A stretch of 64,000 nt of DNA from Erythrobacter sp. HI0063 (GCF_001635685.1 NZ_LWFF01000313.1:36110-100109), one strand, 5' to 3'. Counted from the first letter of the stretch, positions 50,190 to 60,097 are shown. Notes: generated from the sequence alone by a model not told the origin. A program made the numbers and translations.

Positions 50190-51248
50190 ATGCTCAAACC
50201 AGGCAGTACGATCGGCATTCTCGGCGGAGGCCAGCTCGGGCGGATGCTCGCGATCGAGGGCGCGCGGCTGGGCTATCGCTGCGTCGGCTTCGCGCCAGAG
50301 GGCGACAATGTCGCATCGCCCGTCTGCGACGATTTCTTCACCAACGACTGGAGCGACAGGCCCGCGCTCGCCGCCTTTGCCGCGCAGTGCGATGCGATCA
50401 CGCTCGAATTCGAGAACGTGCCGCTCGCCGTGGCGGATGCGCTGCCGAAAGATCGCCTGTTCCCGCCGCGCAAGGCGCTGGAAGTCGCGCAGGATCGATT
50501 GATCGAGAAACGCTTCGTCGCTGATCTCGGCGGGCGGCCCGCGCCGCATGCGGCAGTCGACAGCCGCGCCGATCTCGACGCCGCGATGGAATCGATCGGC
50601 ACGCCCGGCATCCTCAAGACGCGCGGCGAAGGCTACGATGGTAAGGGCCAGTGGCGCCTGAAGGACGAGCGCGATGCCGACGGCGTTGGAAATATCTCGC
50701 AACCGGCGATCTACGAAGGCTTCGTGAGCTTCGAGGCGGAATTTTCCGTCATCCTTGTGCGCGGCCAGGATGGCGAGATCCGCTTCTGGGATTCTTCACG
50801 CAACATCCATCACGACGGCATTCTCAGCGCGTCCGTCCTGCCCGCTGGCGAGGCGGTGGAAGCACAGGTCGAGGAAGCGCGCGCCCTGTCGCGCCAGGTC
50901 GCCGATGCGCTCAAATATGCGGGGGTGCTAACGCTCGAATTCTTCGCCACGAAGGAGGGCCCCGTCTTCAACGAAATGGCGCCGCGCGTGCATAATTCGG
51001 GCCACTGGACGATCGAGGGCGCGGCCACCAGCCAGTTCGCCAACCATATGCGCGCCGTGGCGGGCCTGCCGCTGGGCGATACCGCGACGATCGCCCCGCA
51101 GATCCGGATGGAAAATCTGATCGGCCCTGAAGCGGACACGGCGCACGATCTGTTGAGCAAGCCGGACGCGCATCTGCATCTCTACGGCAAGGCCAAGGCC
51201 CGCGAAGGGCGCAAGATGGGCCATGTGACGCGGATCGTCCGCGCGTGA
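50190..51248 (+). CDS. purK: N5-carboxyaminoimidazole ribonucleotide synthase
   Basis: A 352-residue ATP-grasp enzyme. IGILGGGQLGRMLAIEG at the N-terminus, LKTRGEGYDGKGQW in the ATP-grasp region and EMAPRVHNSGHWTIEG near residue 265 are diagnostic. It makes N5-CAIR from AIR, bicarbonate and ATP. The ATG at 50190 lies within the GAAGG-containing leader. Its stop overlaps the folA GTG (GTGA). Confidence 0.96.
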   Translation: MLKPGSTIGILGGGQLGRMLAIEGARLGYRCVGFAPEGDNVASPVCDDFFTNDWSDRPALAAFAAQCDAITLEFENVPLAVADALPKDRLFPPRKALEVAQDRLIEKRFVADLGGRPAPHAAVDSRADLDAAMESIGTPGILKTRGEGYDGKGQWRLKDERDADGVGNISQPAIYEGFVSFEAEFSVILVRGQDGEIRFWDSSRNIHHDGILSASVLPAGEAVEAQVEEARALSRQVADALKYAGVLTLEFFATKEGPVFNEMAPRVHNSGHWTIEGAATSQFANHMRAVAGLPLGDTATIAPQIRMENLIGPEADTAHDLLSKPDAHLHLYGKAKAREGRKMGHVTRIVRA

Positions 51249-51745
51249 GCGATCCGCAATTCACGCTGGTCTATGCCCGCGCGGCCAATGGCGCGATCGG
51301 AAAGAACGGCACCCTGCCCTGGCACCTGCCCGCCGATCTGAAGCGCTTCAAGGCGCTCACCATGGGTAAGCCGATGGTGATGGGGCGCAAGACCTTCGAA
51401 AGCCTGCCGGGCCTGTTGCCGGGGCGCCCCCATATCGTCCTCACCCGGCGCGAGCGGTGGGATTGCGAAGGCGCCGACGTGGTTCGCTCGGTCGACGAGG
51501 CGGTCGCCCTGCTTGCAGGCGAACCGGCCTCGGTGATCGGGGGCGCGGCGATCTTCGACGTGTTCCTGCCCATCGCCACGCGCGCCGAACTGACCGAGAT
51601 CCACGCCGATTTCGACGGCGACGTGTTCATGCGCCCCCTCCCTGCAGGCTGGGGCGTGGTGGCGCGCGAGGATCATGGCGAGGATGGCGATCGCCCGGCC
51701 TATTCCTTCGTCAGCTACGAACGCGACGAGGATAGCGCGGCATGA
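51245..51745 (+). CDS. folA: dihydrofolate reductase
   Basis: A 166-residue enzyme reducing dihydrofolate to tetrahydrofolate with NADPH. NGAIGKNGTLPWHLPADLKR, MVMGRKTFESLP and VIGGAAIFDVFLP match the DHFR fold, with the active-site Asp in LPADLK. GTG start overlapping purK; ATGA overlap with ribF. Its position in a purine/flavin run is common in sphingomonads. Confidence 0.94.
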   Translation: MSDPQFTLVYARAANGAIGKNGTLPWHLPADLKRFKALTMGKPMVMGRKTFESLPGLLPGRPHIVLTRRERWDCEGADVVRSVDEAVALLAGEPASVIGGAAIFDVFLPIATRAELTEIHADFDGDVFMRPLPAGWGVVAREDHGEDGDRPAYSFVSYERDEDSAA

Positions 51746-52668
51746 GGTGGCTCGACCATCGCGAGACCGTGCCTGCCCCTTTGCGCGGTGCCATCATCGC
51801 GCTCGGCAATTTCGACGGGTTTCATCTCGGCCATCAGGCGGTGGCGAAGGAAGCCATCGATTGGGCGCGGCGCGAAGGGCGCCCCGCCATCATCGCCACT
51901 TTCGATCCGCATCCCGTGCGCTTCTTCAAGCCCGACGTGCCCCCTTTCCGCCTCACCACGCTGGAGCAGCGGCAGGAGCTTTACCTCGACGCCGGGGCGA
52001 CCGCGATGCTGGTGTTCCATTTCGACGGCGCACTGGCAGGCACCAGCGCGGAGGATTTCATCACCGAAATCCTGCTCGACAGGCTGGGCGCGCATGGTGT
52101 CGTTTCGGGTGAGGATTTCACCTTCGGCCAGGGTGCCAAGGGCGATGTCGCGCTGCTGCAGGGGTTCGGCGCGGAGCGCGGCCTCGCCAGCCGCACCGTC
52201 GGCGCCGTGATCGACGATGGGCGCGCGATCTCGTCCAGCCGGGTGCGCGAAGCCTTGCGCCAGGGCGATCCGCAGGAGGCCGCACGGCTCCTCACCCGCC
52301 CCTTCGCCGTGCGCGGCGTGGTCCAGCATGGCGACAAAAGAGGCCGTGAAATCGGCTATCCCACCGCCAACCTCGCGCTCGAGAAGTATCTGCGCCCGCA
52401 TTACGGGATCTATGCCGTGACGGGCCGCATTCTGGGCACGGGGCAGGAGCTGAAAGGCGCGGCCAATGTCGGCATGCGGCCGCAGTTCGAACCGCCCAAG
52501 GAATTGCTCGAACCCTATTTCTTCGATTTTTCCGGAGATCTTTATGGGCAGGAGATCGAAGTGGCCTTCCACCATTTCCTGCGCGGCGAAGCGAAGTTCG
52601 ACACGCTCGATGCGCTGACCGACCAGATGGCCGCGGATTGCGACGAGGCACGGCGCCTGCTCGGCTAG
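51742..52668 (+). CDS. ribF: bifunctional riboflavin kinase/FAD synthetase
   Basis: A 308-residue enzyme making FMN then FAD. The N-terminal nucleotidyltransferase has ALGNFDGFHLGHQAV and TFDPHPVRFF; SSSRVREALRQGD closes that domain. The C-terminal kinase domain has GREIGYPTANL, then YGIYAVTGRI. Start overlaps folA by four bases. Confidence 0.95.
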   Translation: MRWLDHRETVPAPLRGAIIALGNFDGFHLGHQAVAKEAIDWARREGRPAIIATFDPHPVRFFKPDVPPFRLTTLEQRQELYLDAGATAMLVFHFDGALAGTSAEDFITEILLDRLGAHGVVSGEDFTFGQGAKGDVALLQGFGAERGLASRTVGAVIDDGRAISSSRVREALRQGDPQEAARLLTRPFAVRGVVQHGDKRGREIGYPTANLALEKYLRPHYGIYAVTGRILGTGQELKGAANVGMRPQFEPPKELLEPYFFDFSGDLYGQEIEVAFHHFLRGEAKFDTLDALTDQMAADCDEARRLLG

Positions 52669-52723
52669 GCGGTTCGTCGAAACACTTCCCTACACGCCCC
52701 GTTTCGGTTAGCGGCGCAGGCCT

Positions 52724-55700
52724 ATGTCCGACGCCGATCCCCAGCAATCAGAACAGCGCGATTATCGCGACACCGTCTTCCTGCCGAAGACCGACTTTCC
52801 CATGAAAGCGGGCCTTCCCCAGAAGGAGCCGGGCATTCTGGCCCGCTGGCAGGACGAGAACCTCTACGAAAAGCTGCGCGATACCCGCCGGGGCGCGGAC
52901 AAGTTCATTCTCCATGACGGCCCGCCCTACGCCAATGGCGATATGCATATCGGCCATGCGCTGAACCGCATCCTCAAGGACATGGTGGTGCGCACGCAGG
53001 GCATGATGGGCAAGGACGCGCCCTTCGTGCCCGGCTGGGACTGCCACGGCCTGCCCATCGAGTGGAAGGTCGAGGAACAATACCGCAAGAAAAAGCGTGA
53101 CAAGGACGACGTGCCGCGCGCCGAATTCCGTGCGGAATGCCGCGATTACGCCGCGAAATGGGTCGAGGTTCAGAAGGGCCAGCTCGAACGGCTCGGCCTG
53201 ATGGCGGATTTCGCCAATCCGTATCTGACGATGCAGTTCGAAAGCGAAGCGACCATCGTCGCCGAGCTGATGAAGTTCGTCGAAGCCGGAAACCTCTATC
53301 GCGGCGCGAAGCCGGTGATGTGGAGCCCGGTCGAAAAGACCGCGCTGGCCGAAGCGGAGGTCGAATACGAGGACATCACTTCGACCCAGATCGACGTGGC
53401 GTTCGAGATCGTGGAATCGCCGATAGAGGAACTGGTCGGCGCGCACGCCGTGATCTGGACGACGACGCCGTGGACGATCCCGGTGAACCAGGCTTTGGCT
53501 TACGGGCCGGAGATTGAGTATCGCCGAGTACAATTCTGGGCATCACACGATAGCGGTCAGTCGTCGGACTTTCTCGATGAATCAGAGCTATGGTTCTGCG
53601 GCAATAACGAGAGCTCCCCTTCATTCCTCGTCGCCGACGCTCTAAAAAACGAGGTCGCTGACCGCCTCACGAAGATTGCTCGTGGCAAATTCCCCGACCG
53701 TGGCATCACGATCGGGGCGGTGCATCCAGATGATGATCGGGTTATCAAAGGCTCCGACCTCGCTGGAACCAAAGTTCGCCATCCGATGCACAAGCTCGGC
53801 GGCTTCTACGAAACGTTGCGCCCCATGCTGCCCGGCGATTTCGTCACCACCGATAGCGGCACCGGCCTCGTCCATATGGCGCCCGATCATGGCGAGGACG
53901 ATTTCGACCTTTGCAAGACGGTGAGCATCGAACCCGTCTTTGCGGTCATGGACGACGGGCGCTATCGCGACGACTGGCCGTGGCTGGGCGCGAGCGATGT
54001 GGATGCGGACGGCAAGGAGCGCCGCCGCGCGGTCATCAATCCCAATTTCAACGCGCCGGACGGGCCGATCTGTTCGGACCTTCGCGACGCGGGCGCTGTG
54101 CTTTCCGCCAGCCAGGATTATCAGCACTCCTACCCGCATAGCTGGCGGTCCAAGGCGAAGGTCATCTATCGCTGCACGCCGCAATGGTTCGTGCCGATGG
54201 ACCGTCCGCTCGAAGGGCTCGCCCCGCGCAAGGTGGACAAGGAGCAGCGCTGGGAAGGCGAAGGCGGCGCGGTCGATCCCGCCGATGAGCAGACCAGCGA
54301 GCACACGCTGCGCAGCCTCGCGCTGAACGCCATCGGCGACACGCAATTCGTCCCCGAACGCGGGCGCAATCGCATCCGCTCCATGGTGGAGGGACGCCCG
54401 GACTGGGTGCTCAGCCGCCAGCGCGCCTGGGGTGTGCCGATCACCTTATTCGTGCGCGCGGACGGCTCATATCTGCAAGACGCAGACGTCAACGCCCGCG
54501 TCGTCGCGGCAGTGGGCAAGGAAGGCGTCGATGCGTGGCGCGAGGAGCGCAAGGCGGAGTTCCTCGGACCCGACCATAATCCCGACGACTACGAGATGGT
54601 CACCGACATTCTCGACGTCTGGTTCGATTCGGGCTGCACCCACGCCTTCACGCTCGACGGCACGCGCTGGCCCGACCAGCGCTGGCCCGCCGATCTCTAC
54701 CTCGAAGGGTCGGACCAGCATCGCGGCTGGTTCCAGTCGAGCCTCTTAGAAAGCTGCGCCACGCGCGGCCGTGCGCCATACGACGCCGTCCTCACCCACG
54801 GTTTCACCATGGCGAGCGACGGGCGCAAGATGTCCAAATCGCTCGGCAACACGATCGATCCGCTCAAGGTGATGGAGCAATACGGAGCGGATATCATTCG
54901 CCTCTGGGCCCTGTCGGTCGATTACACCGAAGATCACCGCATCGGCGACGAGATCCTGAAGGGCGTCGGCGACCAGTATCGGCGCCTGCGCAACACCTTC
55001 CGCTATCTGCTCGGCGCGCTGGCCGGTTACGACGAGAGCGAGGCCGTGGTGCCGGAAGATATGCCGCAGCTCGAACGCTATATTCTGGCGCGGCTCAAGC
55101 AGGTGGACGGCGCGCTGCGCGAGGCGGCGACGGGGTACGATTTCGATCGCTATGTCCGCACGCTCGTGGATTTCTGCAACGAGGACCTGTCGGCATTCTA
55201 TTTCGATATCCGCAAGGACCGGCTCTATTGCGATGCGCCGGACGGGATGGAGCGGCGCGCTTATCGCACCGTGCTCGACACGCTGTTCCACGCGCTGGTT
55301 CGCTACGCCGCGCCGGTGCTGGTGTTCACGTCCGAAGAGGTCTGGGGCACGCGCTTTCCCGATGCGGGTTCGATCCATCTCGAGACATGGCGCGACCTGC
55401 CGGACTGGCGCGACGAGGGCCTGAGCGAGCGTTTCGGGACGCTGCGCGAGTTGCGCGAGGATGTAATGGAAGCGATCGAGCCGTTGCGGCGCGAAAAGAT
55501 CGTGCGCTCCGGCCTCGAAGCCGACGTCACCGTTCCCGCCGAACGCGTCCCCGAAGGCTTCTCCGACGCCGATCTCGCCGAAGCGTTCATCACCGCGTCA
55601 GTCACGCGCAGCGATAGCGCCGACGTGACTGCCAGCCGATCTTCTGAGGACAAATGCGGGCGCTGCTGGCGCCTGCTGCCGAGCGTGGCCGAAGACGGCG

Positions 55701-55762
55701 CGCTGTGCGATCGCTGCGAGGCCGTCGTCGCCGAGCTGGACGCCGAAGGAGTTTCGTCGTGA
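52724..55762 (+). CDS. ileS: isoleucyl-tRNA synthetase
   Basis: A 1012-residue class I synthetase, longer than the usual roughly 940. Signatures: PPYANGDMHIGHALN (HIGH), GWDCHGLPIEWKVE, DGRKMSKSLGN (KMSKS), and a C-terminal zinc finger CGRCWRLLP...LCDRCEAVV. The editing domain shows WTTTPWTIPVNQAL and TTDSGTGLVHMAPDHGEDDF. Between them, residues about 266-350 (bases about 53521-53780) are less GC-rich, with codons unlike the rest of the gene, and seem to account for the extra length. lspA is coupled downstream (GTGA). Confidence 0.95.
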   Translation: MSDADPQQSEQRDYRDTVFLPKTDFPMKAGLPQKEPGILARWQDENLYEKLRDTRRGADKFILHDGPPYANGDMHIGHALNRILKDMVVRTQGMMGKDAPFVPGWDCHGLPIEWKVEEQYRKKKRDKDDVPRAEFRAECRDYAAKWVEVQKGQLERLGLMADFANPYLTMQFESEATIVAELMKFVEAGNLYRGAKPVMWSPVEKTALAEAEVEYEDITSTQIDVAFEIVESPIEELVGAHAVIWTTTPWTIPVNQALAYGPEIEYRRVQFWASHDSGQSSDFLDESELWFCGNNESSPSFLVADALKNEVADRLTKIARGKFPDRGITIGAVHPDDDRVIKGSDLAGTKVRHPMHKLGGFYETLRPMLPGDFVTTDSGTGLVHMAPDHGEDDFDLCKTVSIEPVFAVMDDGRYRDDWPWLGASDVDADGKERRRAVINPNFNAPDGPICSDLRDAGAVLSASQDYQHSYPHSWRSKAKVIYRCTPQWFVPMDRPLEGLAPRKVDKEQRWEGEGGAVDPADEQTSEHTLRSLALNAIGDTQFVPERGRNRIRSMVEGRPDWVLSRQRAWGVPITLFVRADGSYLQDADVNARVVAAVGKEGVDAWREERKAEFLGPDHNPDDYEMVTDILDVWFDSGCTHAFTLDGTRWPDQRWPADLYLEGSDQHRGWFQSSLLESCATRGRAPYDAVLTHGFTMASDGRKMSKSLGNTIDPLKVMEQYGADIIRLWALSVDYTEDHRIGDEILKGVGDQYRRLRNTFRYLLGALAGYDESEAVVPEDMPQLERYILARLKQVDGALREAATGYDFDRYVRTLVDFCNEDLSAFYFDIRKDRLYCDAPDGMERRAYRTVLDTLFHALVRYAAPVLVFTSEEVWGTRFPDAGSIHLETWRDLPDWRDEGLSERFGTLRELREDVMEAIEPLRREKIVRSGLEADVTVPAERVPEGFSDADLAEAFITASVTRSDSADVTASRSSEDKCGRCWRLLPSVAEDGALCDRCEAVVAELDAEGVSS

Positions 55763-56319
55763 CCCCGGCCCGCCGCAATCAGGCGATCGGCATCCTGATC
55801 GCCTTCGCCATCTTCGCTGTGGACCAGGCGATCAAATACTGGGTCAAGGGCCCGCTGATGCTGCGCGAGCGCGGCGTGATTGAACTCGTCCCGTTCTTCG
55901 ACCTCAGATGGACCCAGAATTTCGGCGTATCGCTCGGCATGTTCGAAGCGACCAGCCCGGAAATGCGCTGGGCGCTGGTGGCGGTGACGGCAGGTATCGC
56001 GCTGGTCGTGACGGTCTGGATGATCCGCGAGGAGAAGTTCGGCGATATTCTCGGCCTTGCACTGGTGCTGGGCGGGGCGCTCGGCAACATCAAGGATCGC
56101 TACGATTACGGATACGTAATCGACTATGCCGACCTTCATTTCGGCGATTTCCGCCCCTTCCTGATCTTCAACGTGGCCGATGCCGCGATTACCATCGGCG
56201 TGGTGATTATCCTTGCCCGCGCCTTTTTCGTGCGCGACACTGCCGACCAGATGATGGCCGACAGCGCGCCAGCCGCCCATTCCGATACGCACGCTCGCTC
56301 AGCGGAGACCAAGCCATGA
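55759..56319 (+). CDS. lspA: lipoprotein signal peptidase
   Basis: A 186-residue inner-membrane aspartic protease with four hydrophobic segments. LGGALGNIKDRYDYGYVIDY and FNVADAAITIG carry the two catalytic Asp of signal peptidase II (the usual NxxDR...VxD and NxADS patterns, the last Ser being Ala here). It removes signal peptides from prolipoproteins, of which several are encoded here. GTG start overlapping ileS; ATGA overlap with the next gene. Confidence 0.94.
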   Translation: MTPARRNQAIGILIAFAIFAVDQAIKYWVKGPLMLRERGVIELVPFFDLRWTQNFGVSLGMFEATSPEMRWALVAVTAGIALVVTVWMIREEKFGDILGLALVLGGALGNIKDRYDYGYVIDYADLHFGDFRPFLIFNVADAAITIGVVIILARAFFVRDTADQMMADSAPAAHSDTHARSAETKP

Positions 56320-56726
56320 CCAAGACCTTCACCTTCGCCCTGCTGGGCGCCTCGGCCACCCTGCTGACCGCTTGCGGCGGCGGCGGCTTCCTCGAACGCG
56401 AGCGGCCCGACGAATTCGCCGTGCAGCGTCAGGCGCCACTGGTGGTCCCGCCCGACTTCAACCTCGTCCCGCCGACCGCCGGCGCCCCGCGCCCCGCTGA
56501 AGGCACCGCGCAGGAACAGGCTTTGGAAGCCCTGTTCGGCGGCCCCGCCCAGCGCAGCGGCGTCGAAACCAGCGCGCTCGACCGCGCCGGTGCCGCCGCG
56601 CCGGGCATTCGCACCGCAGTGGGCGATCCCGAGACGAATACCGTCGCCAAAGGCTCGATCACCCGCGACATCATCGCCGCCCCCGAAGGGGAAGGCCGCG
56701 GGGCCAGCGCCGTAATTCCCGGCTGA
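56316..56726 (+). CDS. DUF3035-domain lipoprotein
   Basis: A 136-residue protein with a lipobox (LLTAC near residue 20) and a Pro/Ala-rich mature part. ERPDEFAVQRQAPLVVPPDF then NLVPP is the DUF3035 signature. Family function is unknown, but genes of this family often follow lspA in alphaproteobacteria. Coupled by ATGA to lspA, whose product would process it. Last gene of the gpmA-to-DUF3035 run. Confidence 0.88.
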   Translation: MTKTFTFALLGASATLLTACGGGGFLERERPDEFAVQRQAPLVVPPDFNLVPPTAGAPRPAEGTAQEQALEALFGGPAQRSGVETSALDRAGAAAPGIRTAVGDPETNTVAKGSITRDIIAAPEGEGRGASAVIPG

Positions 56727-56753
56727 CGCCGGGTATTACTTTCTTGTTTGCGC

Positions 56754-56969
56754 ACCCGCCTCCGCGGGTGCGATTTCCTCGCGCCTGACGGCGCTGCGGG
56801 CGGGCGGTCGCCCTTGCGGACCCTGCGGGTCCGAGCTCCGCCACCAAGCCGATGAGTTTGAACTGGAACGGGCTGCGACCAGCAGCCCGCAAGGCCACGC
56901 GGCCGCCCCGCAGGTGCCCCGTAGCGAAGCGGAGGGAACAGCACCGAGGACGAACCCGCGGAGGCGGGT
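56754..56969. repeat. REP-like inverted pair (REPIN/MITE-like)
   Basis: ACCCGCCTCCGCGGGT at 56754-56769 and its exact reverse complement ACCCGCGGAGGCGGGT at 56954-56969 each form a small hairpin and face each other about 185 bases apart, filling the gap between convergent genes. The outer base pairs extend the first stem (CGCACCC/GGGTGCG). Internal GC-rich sequence shows no gene. Confidence 0.7.
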
Positions 56970-56984
56970 TCGAAATACGAAGAC

Positions 56985-58313
56985 TTACCCGTCCCCGTCA
57001 GACTCGACCGTTTCGCGCGGTGCTTCCTCGCTCACCAGCAGTTTATCGATCCGGCGGCCGTCCATGTCGATCACTTCGAAGCGCCAGCCCTGTTCGGTGA
57101 AGACTTCGCCTTCCTCGGGCAGCTTCTTGAGCACGGCCAGCGCGAATCCGGCGGCGGTCGCGAATTCGCGGTCGTCGCCGTAATCGAGGCCGAGCCGGTC
57201 GCCCAGCGCATCGGCGGAGAGCGAGCCCGAAATCAGGAGCGATCCGTCCTCGCGCTCCACCACGCCCGGCGATTCGCCGTGTTCCTGATCGCTGGCGAAA
57301 TCGCCTACCAGCGCCGTCAGCACGTCGACCGGCGTCACGATCCCGTCGAGATGACCGTATTCGTCGTGCACCATCGCCATCGCGACATCGGCATGTTGCA
57401 GCACGCGCAGCGCATCGACGGCATCGAGCTGATCGGGCACGACCTCCGCCTTGCGGGCGATGGCGCGTAGATCGACCTGTTCGCCTGCCACCATCAGAGC
57501 GAGGATTTCGCGAACCTTGGCGACGCCGATCACCTTGTCGGGAGACCCCTCAGCGATCGGCATCAGCGAATGCGAGCTCTCCTCGATCGCGGCACGAATC
57601 GCGGCCGCGTCCGAATCGGCGTCGATCCAGTCGAGCTGGTTGCGCGGCGTCATCACTTCGCGCACCGGCCGCTGGGCGAGGCGGACCACGCCCTGAAGCA
57701 TCTGGTGCTGTTCGTGCTCGATCACTCCGGTGCGGGTCGCTTCGGCGAAGAGCATGTGCAATTCCTCCGCCGTGACGGAGCTTTGCCCGCCCGGGCGCAC
57801 GCCCAGCAAACGGATCAGTAGGCCGGACGATGCATCGAGCAGCCAGACCAGCGGCGCGGCAATCTTCGACAACAGCTTCATTGGGCGCGCCATGATGATC
57901 GAAATCGGCACGGCGGCCCTTAGCGCGACCTGCTTGGGCACCAATTCCCCGATCACGAGGCTGGCATAGGTGGTCAGCGCGATCACCAGCGCGAAGCCCG
58001 CCTGGTCCGCATATTCGGTCGGGAATCCCGCCGCCGCCAGCCGCTCACCCACCGGGCCGCCAAGGCTCGCACCGGAAAAAGCACCGGCGATGATGCCGAT
58101 CAATGTGATCCCGATCTGGACGGTCGAGAGGAATTTGCCGGGGTCAGCCGCCAGCTCCAGTGCGGTCTGCGCCGCGCCATTGCCCTTCTGTGCGCGGGTC
58201 TGCAGCGTGCCGGTGCGCGCGGAAACGATCGCCAGTTCGGACATGGCGAACACGCCGTTGAGCACGATGAGCCCGGCGATGATGACGAGGTCGGTCCAGG
58301 GAAAGGGTGTCAC
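56985..58313 (-). CDS. hemolysin-family protein (DUF21, CBS pair, CorC_HlyC)
   Basis: A 442-residue membrane protein. Four hydrophobic segments in the first 170 residues form the DUF21/CNNM domain (e.g. IGELVPKQVALRAA); two CBS domains follow (PVREVMTPRNQLDWID and AMVHDEYGHLDGIVTPVDVL), then a C-terminal CorC_HlyC domain (GWRFEVIDMDGRRIDKLLV). Family members are linked to magnesium/cobalt efflux. It starts with a GTG at 58313. Despite the name, haemolytic activity is not implied. Confidence 0.93.
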   Translation of the reverse strand: MTPFPWTDLVIIAGLIVLNGVFAMSELAIVSARTGTLQTRAQKGNGAAQTALELAADPGKFLSTVQIGITLIGIIAGAFSGASLGGPVGERLAAAGFPTEYADQAGFALVIALTTYASLVIGELVPKQVALRAAVPISIIMARPMKLLSKIAAPLVWLLDASSGLLIRLLGVRPGGQSSVTAEELHMLFAEATRTGVIEHEQHQMLQGVVRLAQRPVREVMTPRNQLDWIDADSDAAAIRAAIEESSHSLMPIAEGSPDKVIGVAKVREILALMVAGEQVDLRAIARKAEVVPDQLDAVDALRVLQHADVAMAMVHDEYGHLDGIVTPVDVLTALVGDFASDQEHGESPGVVEREDGSLLISGSLSADALGDRLGLDYGDDREFATAAGFALAVLKKLPEEGEVFTEQGWRFEVIDMDGRRIDKLLVSEEAPRETVESDGDG

Positions 58314-58503
58314 CCGATCCGCGCTAGCACAGTTGGGGCTTAAGGCCAGCCCAAGCGATGTCCGTTCCGTGCGGGCAGAATGGAACGCCCGCCCACTTCG
58401 AAGGTTGTTGGGCCAGACGCGATGGTGGGCGCGTCCCGAATTATTACGTGATCAGGGGAGGTCCGGAACCGTCCGGCGCCCGCAAAAACAAAGGATAGTA
58501 TCC

Positions 58504-59199
58504 ATGAAACGATCGAAATTCGTCGTCGCCGCTCTCGCATCGGTCTCGCTGCTGGGCGTGTCGGGCTGCGTTACCGATCCCAATACGGGCGAACAGAAGA
58601 TTTCGCGCACGGCCGTGGGCGGCGTGCTGGGCGCTGGCGCGGGCGCGCTTCTCGGCGGCGTCATCGGCGGCAAGACCGGACGCATCATCGGCGCGGTCGG
58701 CGGCGCTGCTGCGGGCGGCTATGTCGGCTATCGCATGGACGAACAGATCAAGGAACTGCGCGAAGGCACTGCCGGTACCGGCGTGGACGTCACCTCGATC
58801 GATGGCGGCGATGCCATTCTCGTCAACCTGCCCGACGGCGTGACCTTCGCTACCGGCAGCGCGACGATCTCGCCCGCCTTCCGCGACCTGCTCGACAATG
58901 TCGCCAGCAGCCTGCGTCAGTATCCCAACAGCCTGATCGACGTGTACGGCTATACCGACACCGTGGGCTCGTCCGCTGCGAACCAGCGCCTGTCGGACCA
59001 GCGCGCCCAGGCCGTCGCCAATTATCTCACCTCGCAGGGCGTGGCTTCCTCGCGCATCCGCTGGATGGGCTTCGGCGAGACGCAGCTGAAGGTGCAGACC
59101 GGCGACAATGTGGCGCAGCCGCTCAACCGTCGGGTCGAAATCAAGATCATTCCCTTCGACGCGCAGGACGTAAACGAAGCGCGTCAGCAGGGCATGTAA
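58504..59199 (+). CDS. OmpA-family outer-membrane lipoprotein with glycine zipper
   Basis: A 231-residue protein with a lipobox (LGVSGC near residue 22), a glycine-zipper segment (GGVLGAGAGALLGGVIGGKT, to about residue 80), then a C-terminal OmpA domain (VTFATGSATISPAF, DVYGYTDTVGSSAANQRLSD, NRRVEIKI) that binds peptidoglycan. It probably links outer membrane and cell wall. A clear terminator follows at 59226-59256. Confidence 0.93.
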   Translation: MKRSKFVVAALASVSLLGVSGCVTDPNTGEQKISRTAVGGVLGAGAGALLGGVIGGKTGRIIGAVGGAAAGGYVGYRMDEQIKELREGTAGTGVDVTSIDGGDAILVNLPDGVTFATGSATISPAFRDLLDNVASSLRQYPNSLIDVYGYTDTVGSSAANQRLSDQRAQAVANYLTSQGVASSRIRWMGFGETQLKVQTGDNVAQPLNRRVEIKIIPFDAQDVNEARQQGM

Positions 59200-59225
59200 G
59201 TTCCCCCGCACTTGCGGATAACTGG

Positions 59226-59256
59226 AAGGGGCCGGTCTTCGGATCGGCCCTTTTTT
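59226..59256 (+). terminator. intrinsic terminator after the OmpA lipoprotein gene
   Basis: GGGCCGGTC and GATCGGCCC form a stem with a TTCG loop, followed by six T. It ends the transcript of 58504-59199. Confidence 0.9.
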
Positions 59257-59305
59257 CGTGTCGGCATGGGTCTCGCGTGGGTGCCGGCGTCGAAGCACCG
59301 CCGGG

Positions 59306-60097
59306 CTAGAGATCCTTGTCGCCGCCGATCTTCGCCGCGCGGCCGGCCAGGCGCTCGATCGCGGCGGTGTGGATCGCGGGCGCGCAGGCGATGACGCCGA
59401 AGGCGCGCGGATCGCGCTTGTTGAAATCGAGCGTGTTTCCGAATGCATCGCTGACCGCTGCGCCCGCCTCGCGCGCGATCAGCGTCGCCGCGCCGACATC
59501 CCATTCGAAACCCCAGCGCAAGGTCGCGACGAGATCCGCCTCGTCCGAACCGACCATGGCGATGCGCAGCGCGATCGAATTGGGCTTGTCCACCATGGAG
59601 AGGTCGCGATCGACCTTGGGCAGCGAATCGGTCGGCACGCGCGCGCCGGCCAAATCTTTTCGCGTCGAGGCCGCAAGCTTCGTGCCGTTACGCCACGCGC
59701 CACGACCCGCCACCGCCGTCCAGGTCTCGTCCCTTGCCGGTGCGCTCAAAATGCCGATCAGGGGCCGCCCCGCGCTCACCAGCGCGACCGACACCGCCCA
59801 GCCCGTGCGCCCGCGAATGAAATCGCGCGTTCCGTCGATCGGATCGACCAGCCAGATCAGCGAGCGGTCGAGCCGGGAGTGATCGTCCCCGGTCTCTTCC
59901 GACAGCCAGCCCGCCGAGGGCAGCAACTGGCCCAGTTCGCGCTTCAGGAATTTGTCGACCGCGAGGTCCGCCTCGCAGACCGGCGCGCCGGGTTCCTTCT
60001 CCCACGAATCGAGATCGTGCCCCGCGCCCGGCCACAGATCGTAGGCGATCCGGCCCGCTTCGGCGGTGATCGATTCGAGGCGTTTGGCGTCTATCAT
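59306..60097 (-). CDS. inositol-monophosphatase/3'(2'),5'-bisphosphate nucleotidase (CysQ) family protein
   Basis: A 263-residue Mg-dependent phosphatase. LSEETGDD (about 70), [15 protein letters not shown] (about 85) and [16 protein letters not shown] (about 210) are the three metal-binding motifs of the IMPase family. The layout is compatible with CysQ, which recycles PAP in sulfate assimilation, but inositol or histidinol phosphate is not excluded. The ATG at 60097 is the first Met after the antisense sucC upstream region. Confidence 0.88.
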   Translation of the reverse strand: MIDAKRLESITAEAGRIAYDLWPGAGHDLDSWEKEPGAPVCEADLAVDKFLKRELGQLLPSAGWLSEETGDDHSRLDRSLIWLVDPIDGTRDFIRGRTGWAVSVALVSAGRPLIGILSAPARDETWTAVAGRGAWRNGTKLAASTRKDLAGARVPTDSLPKVDRDLSMVDKPNSIALRIAMVGSDEADLVATLRWGFEWDVGAATLIAREAGAAVSDAFGNTLDFNKRDPRAFGVIACAPAIHTAAIERLAGRAAKIGGDKDL

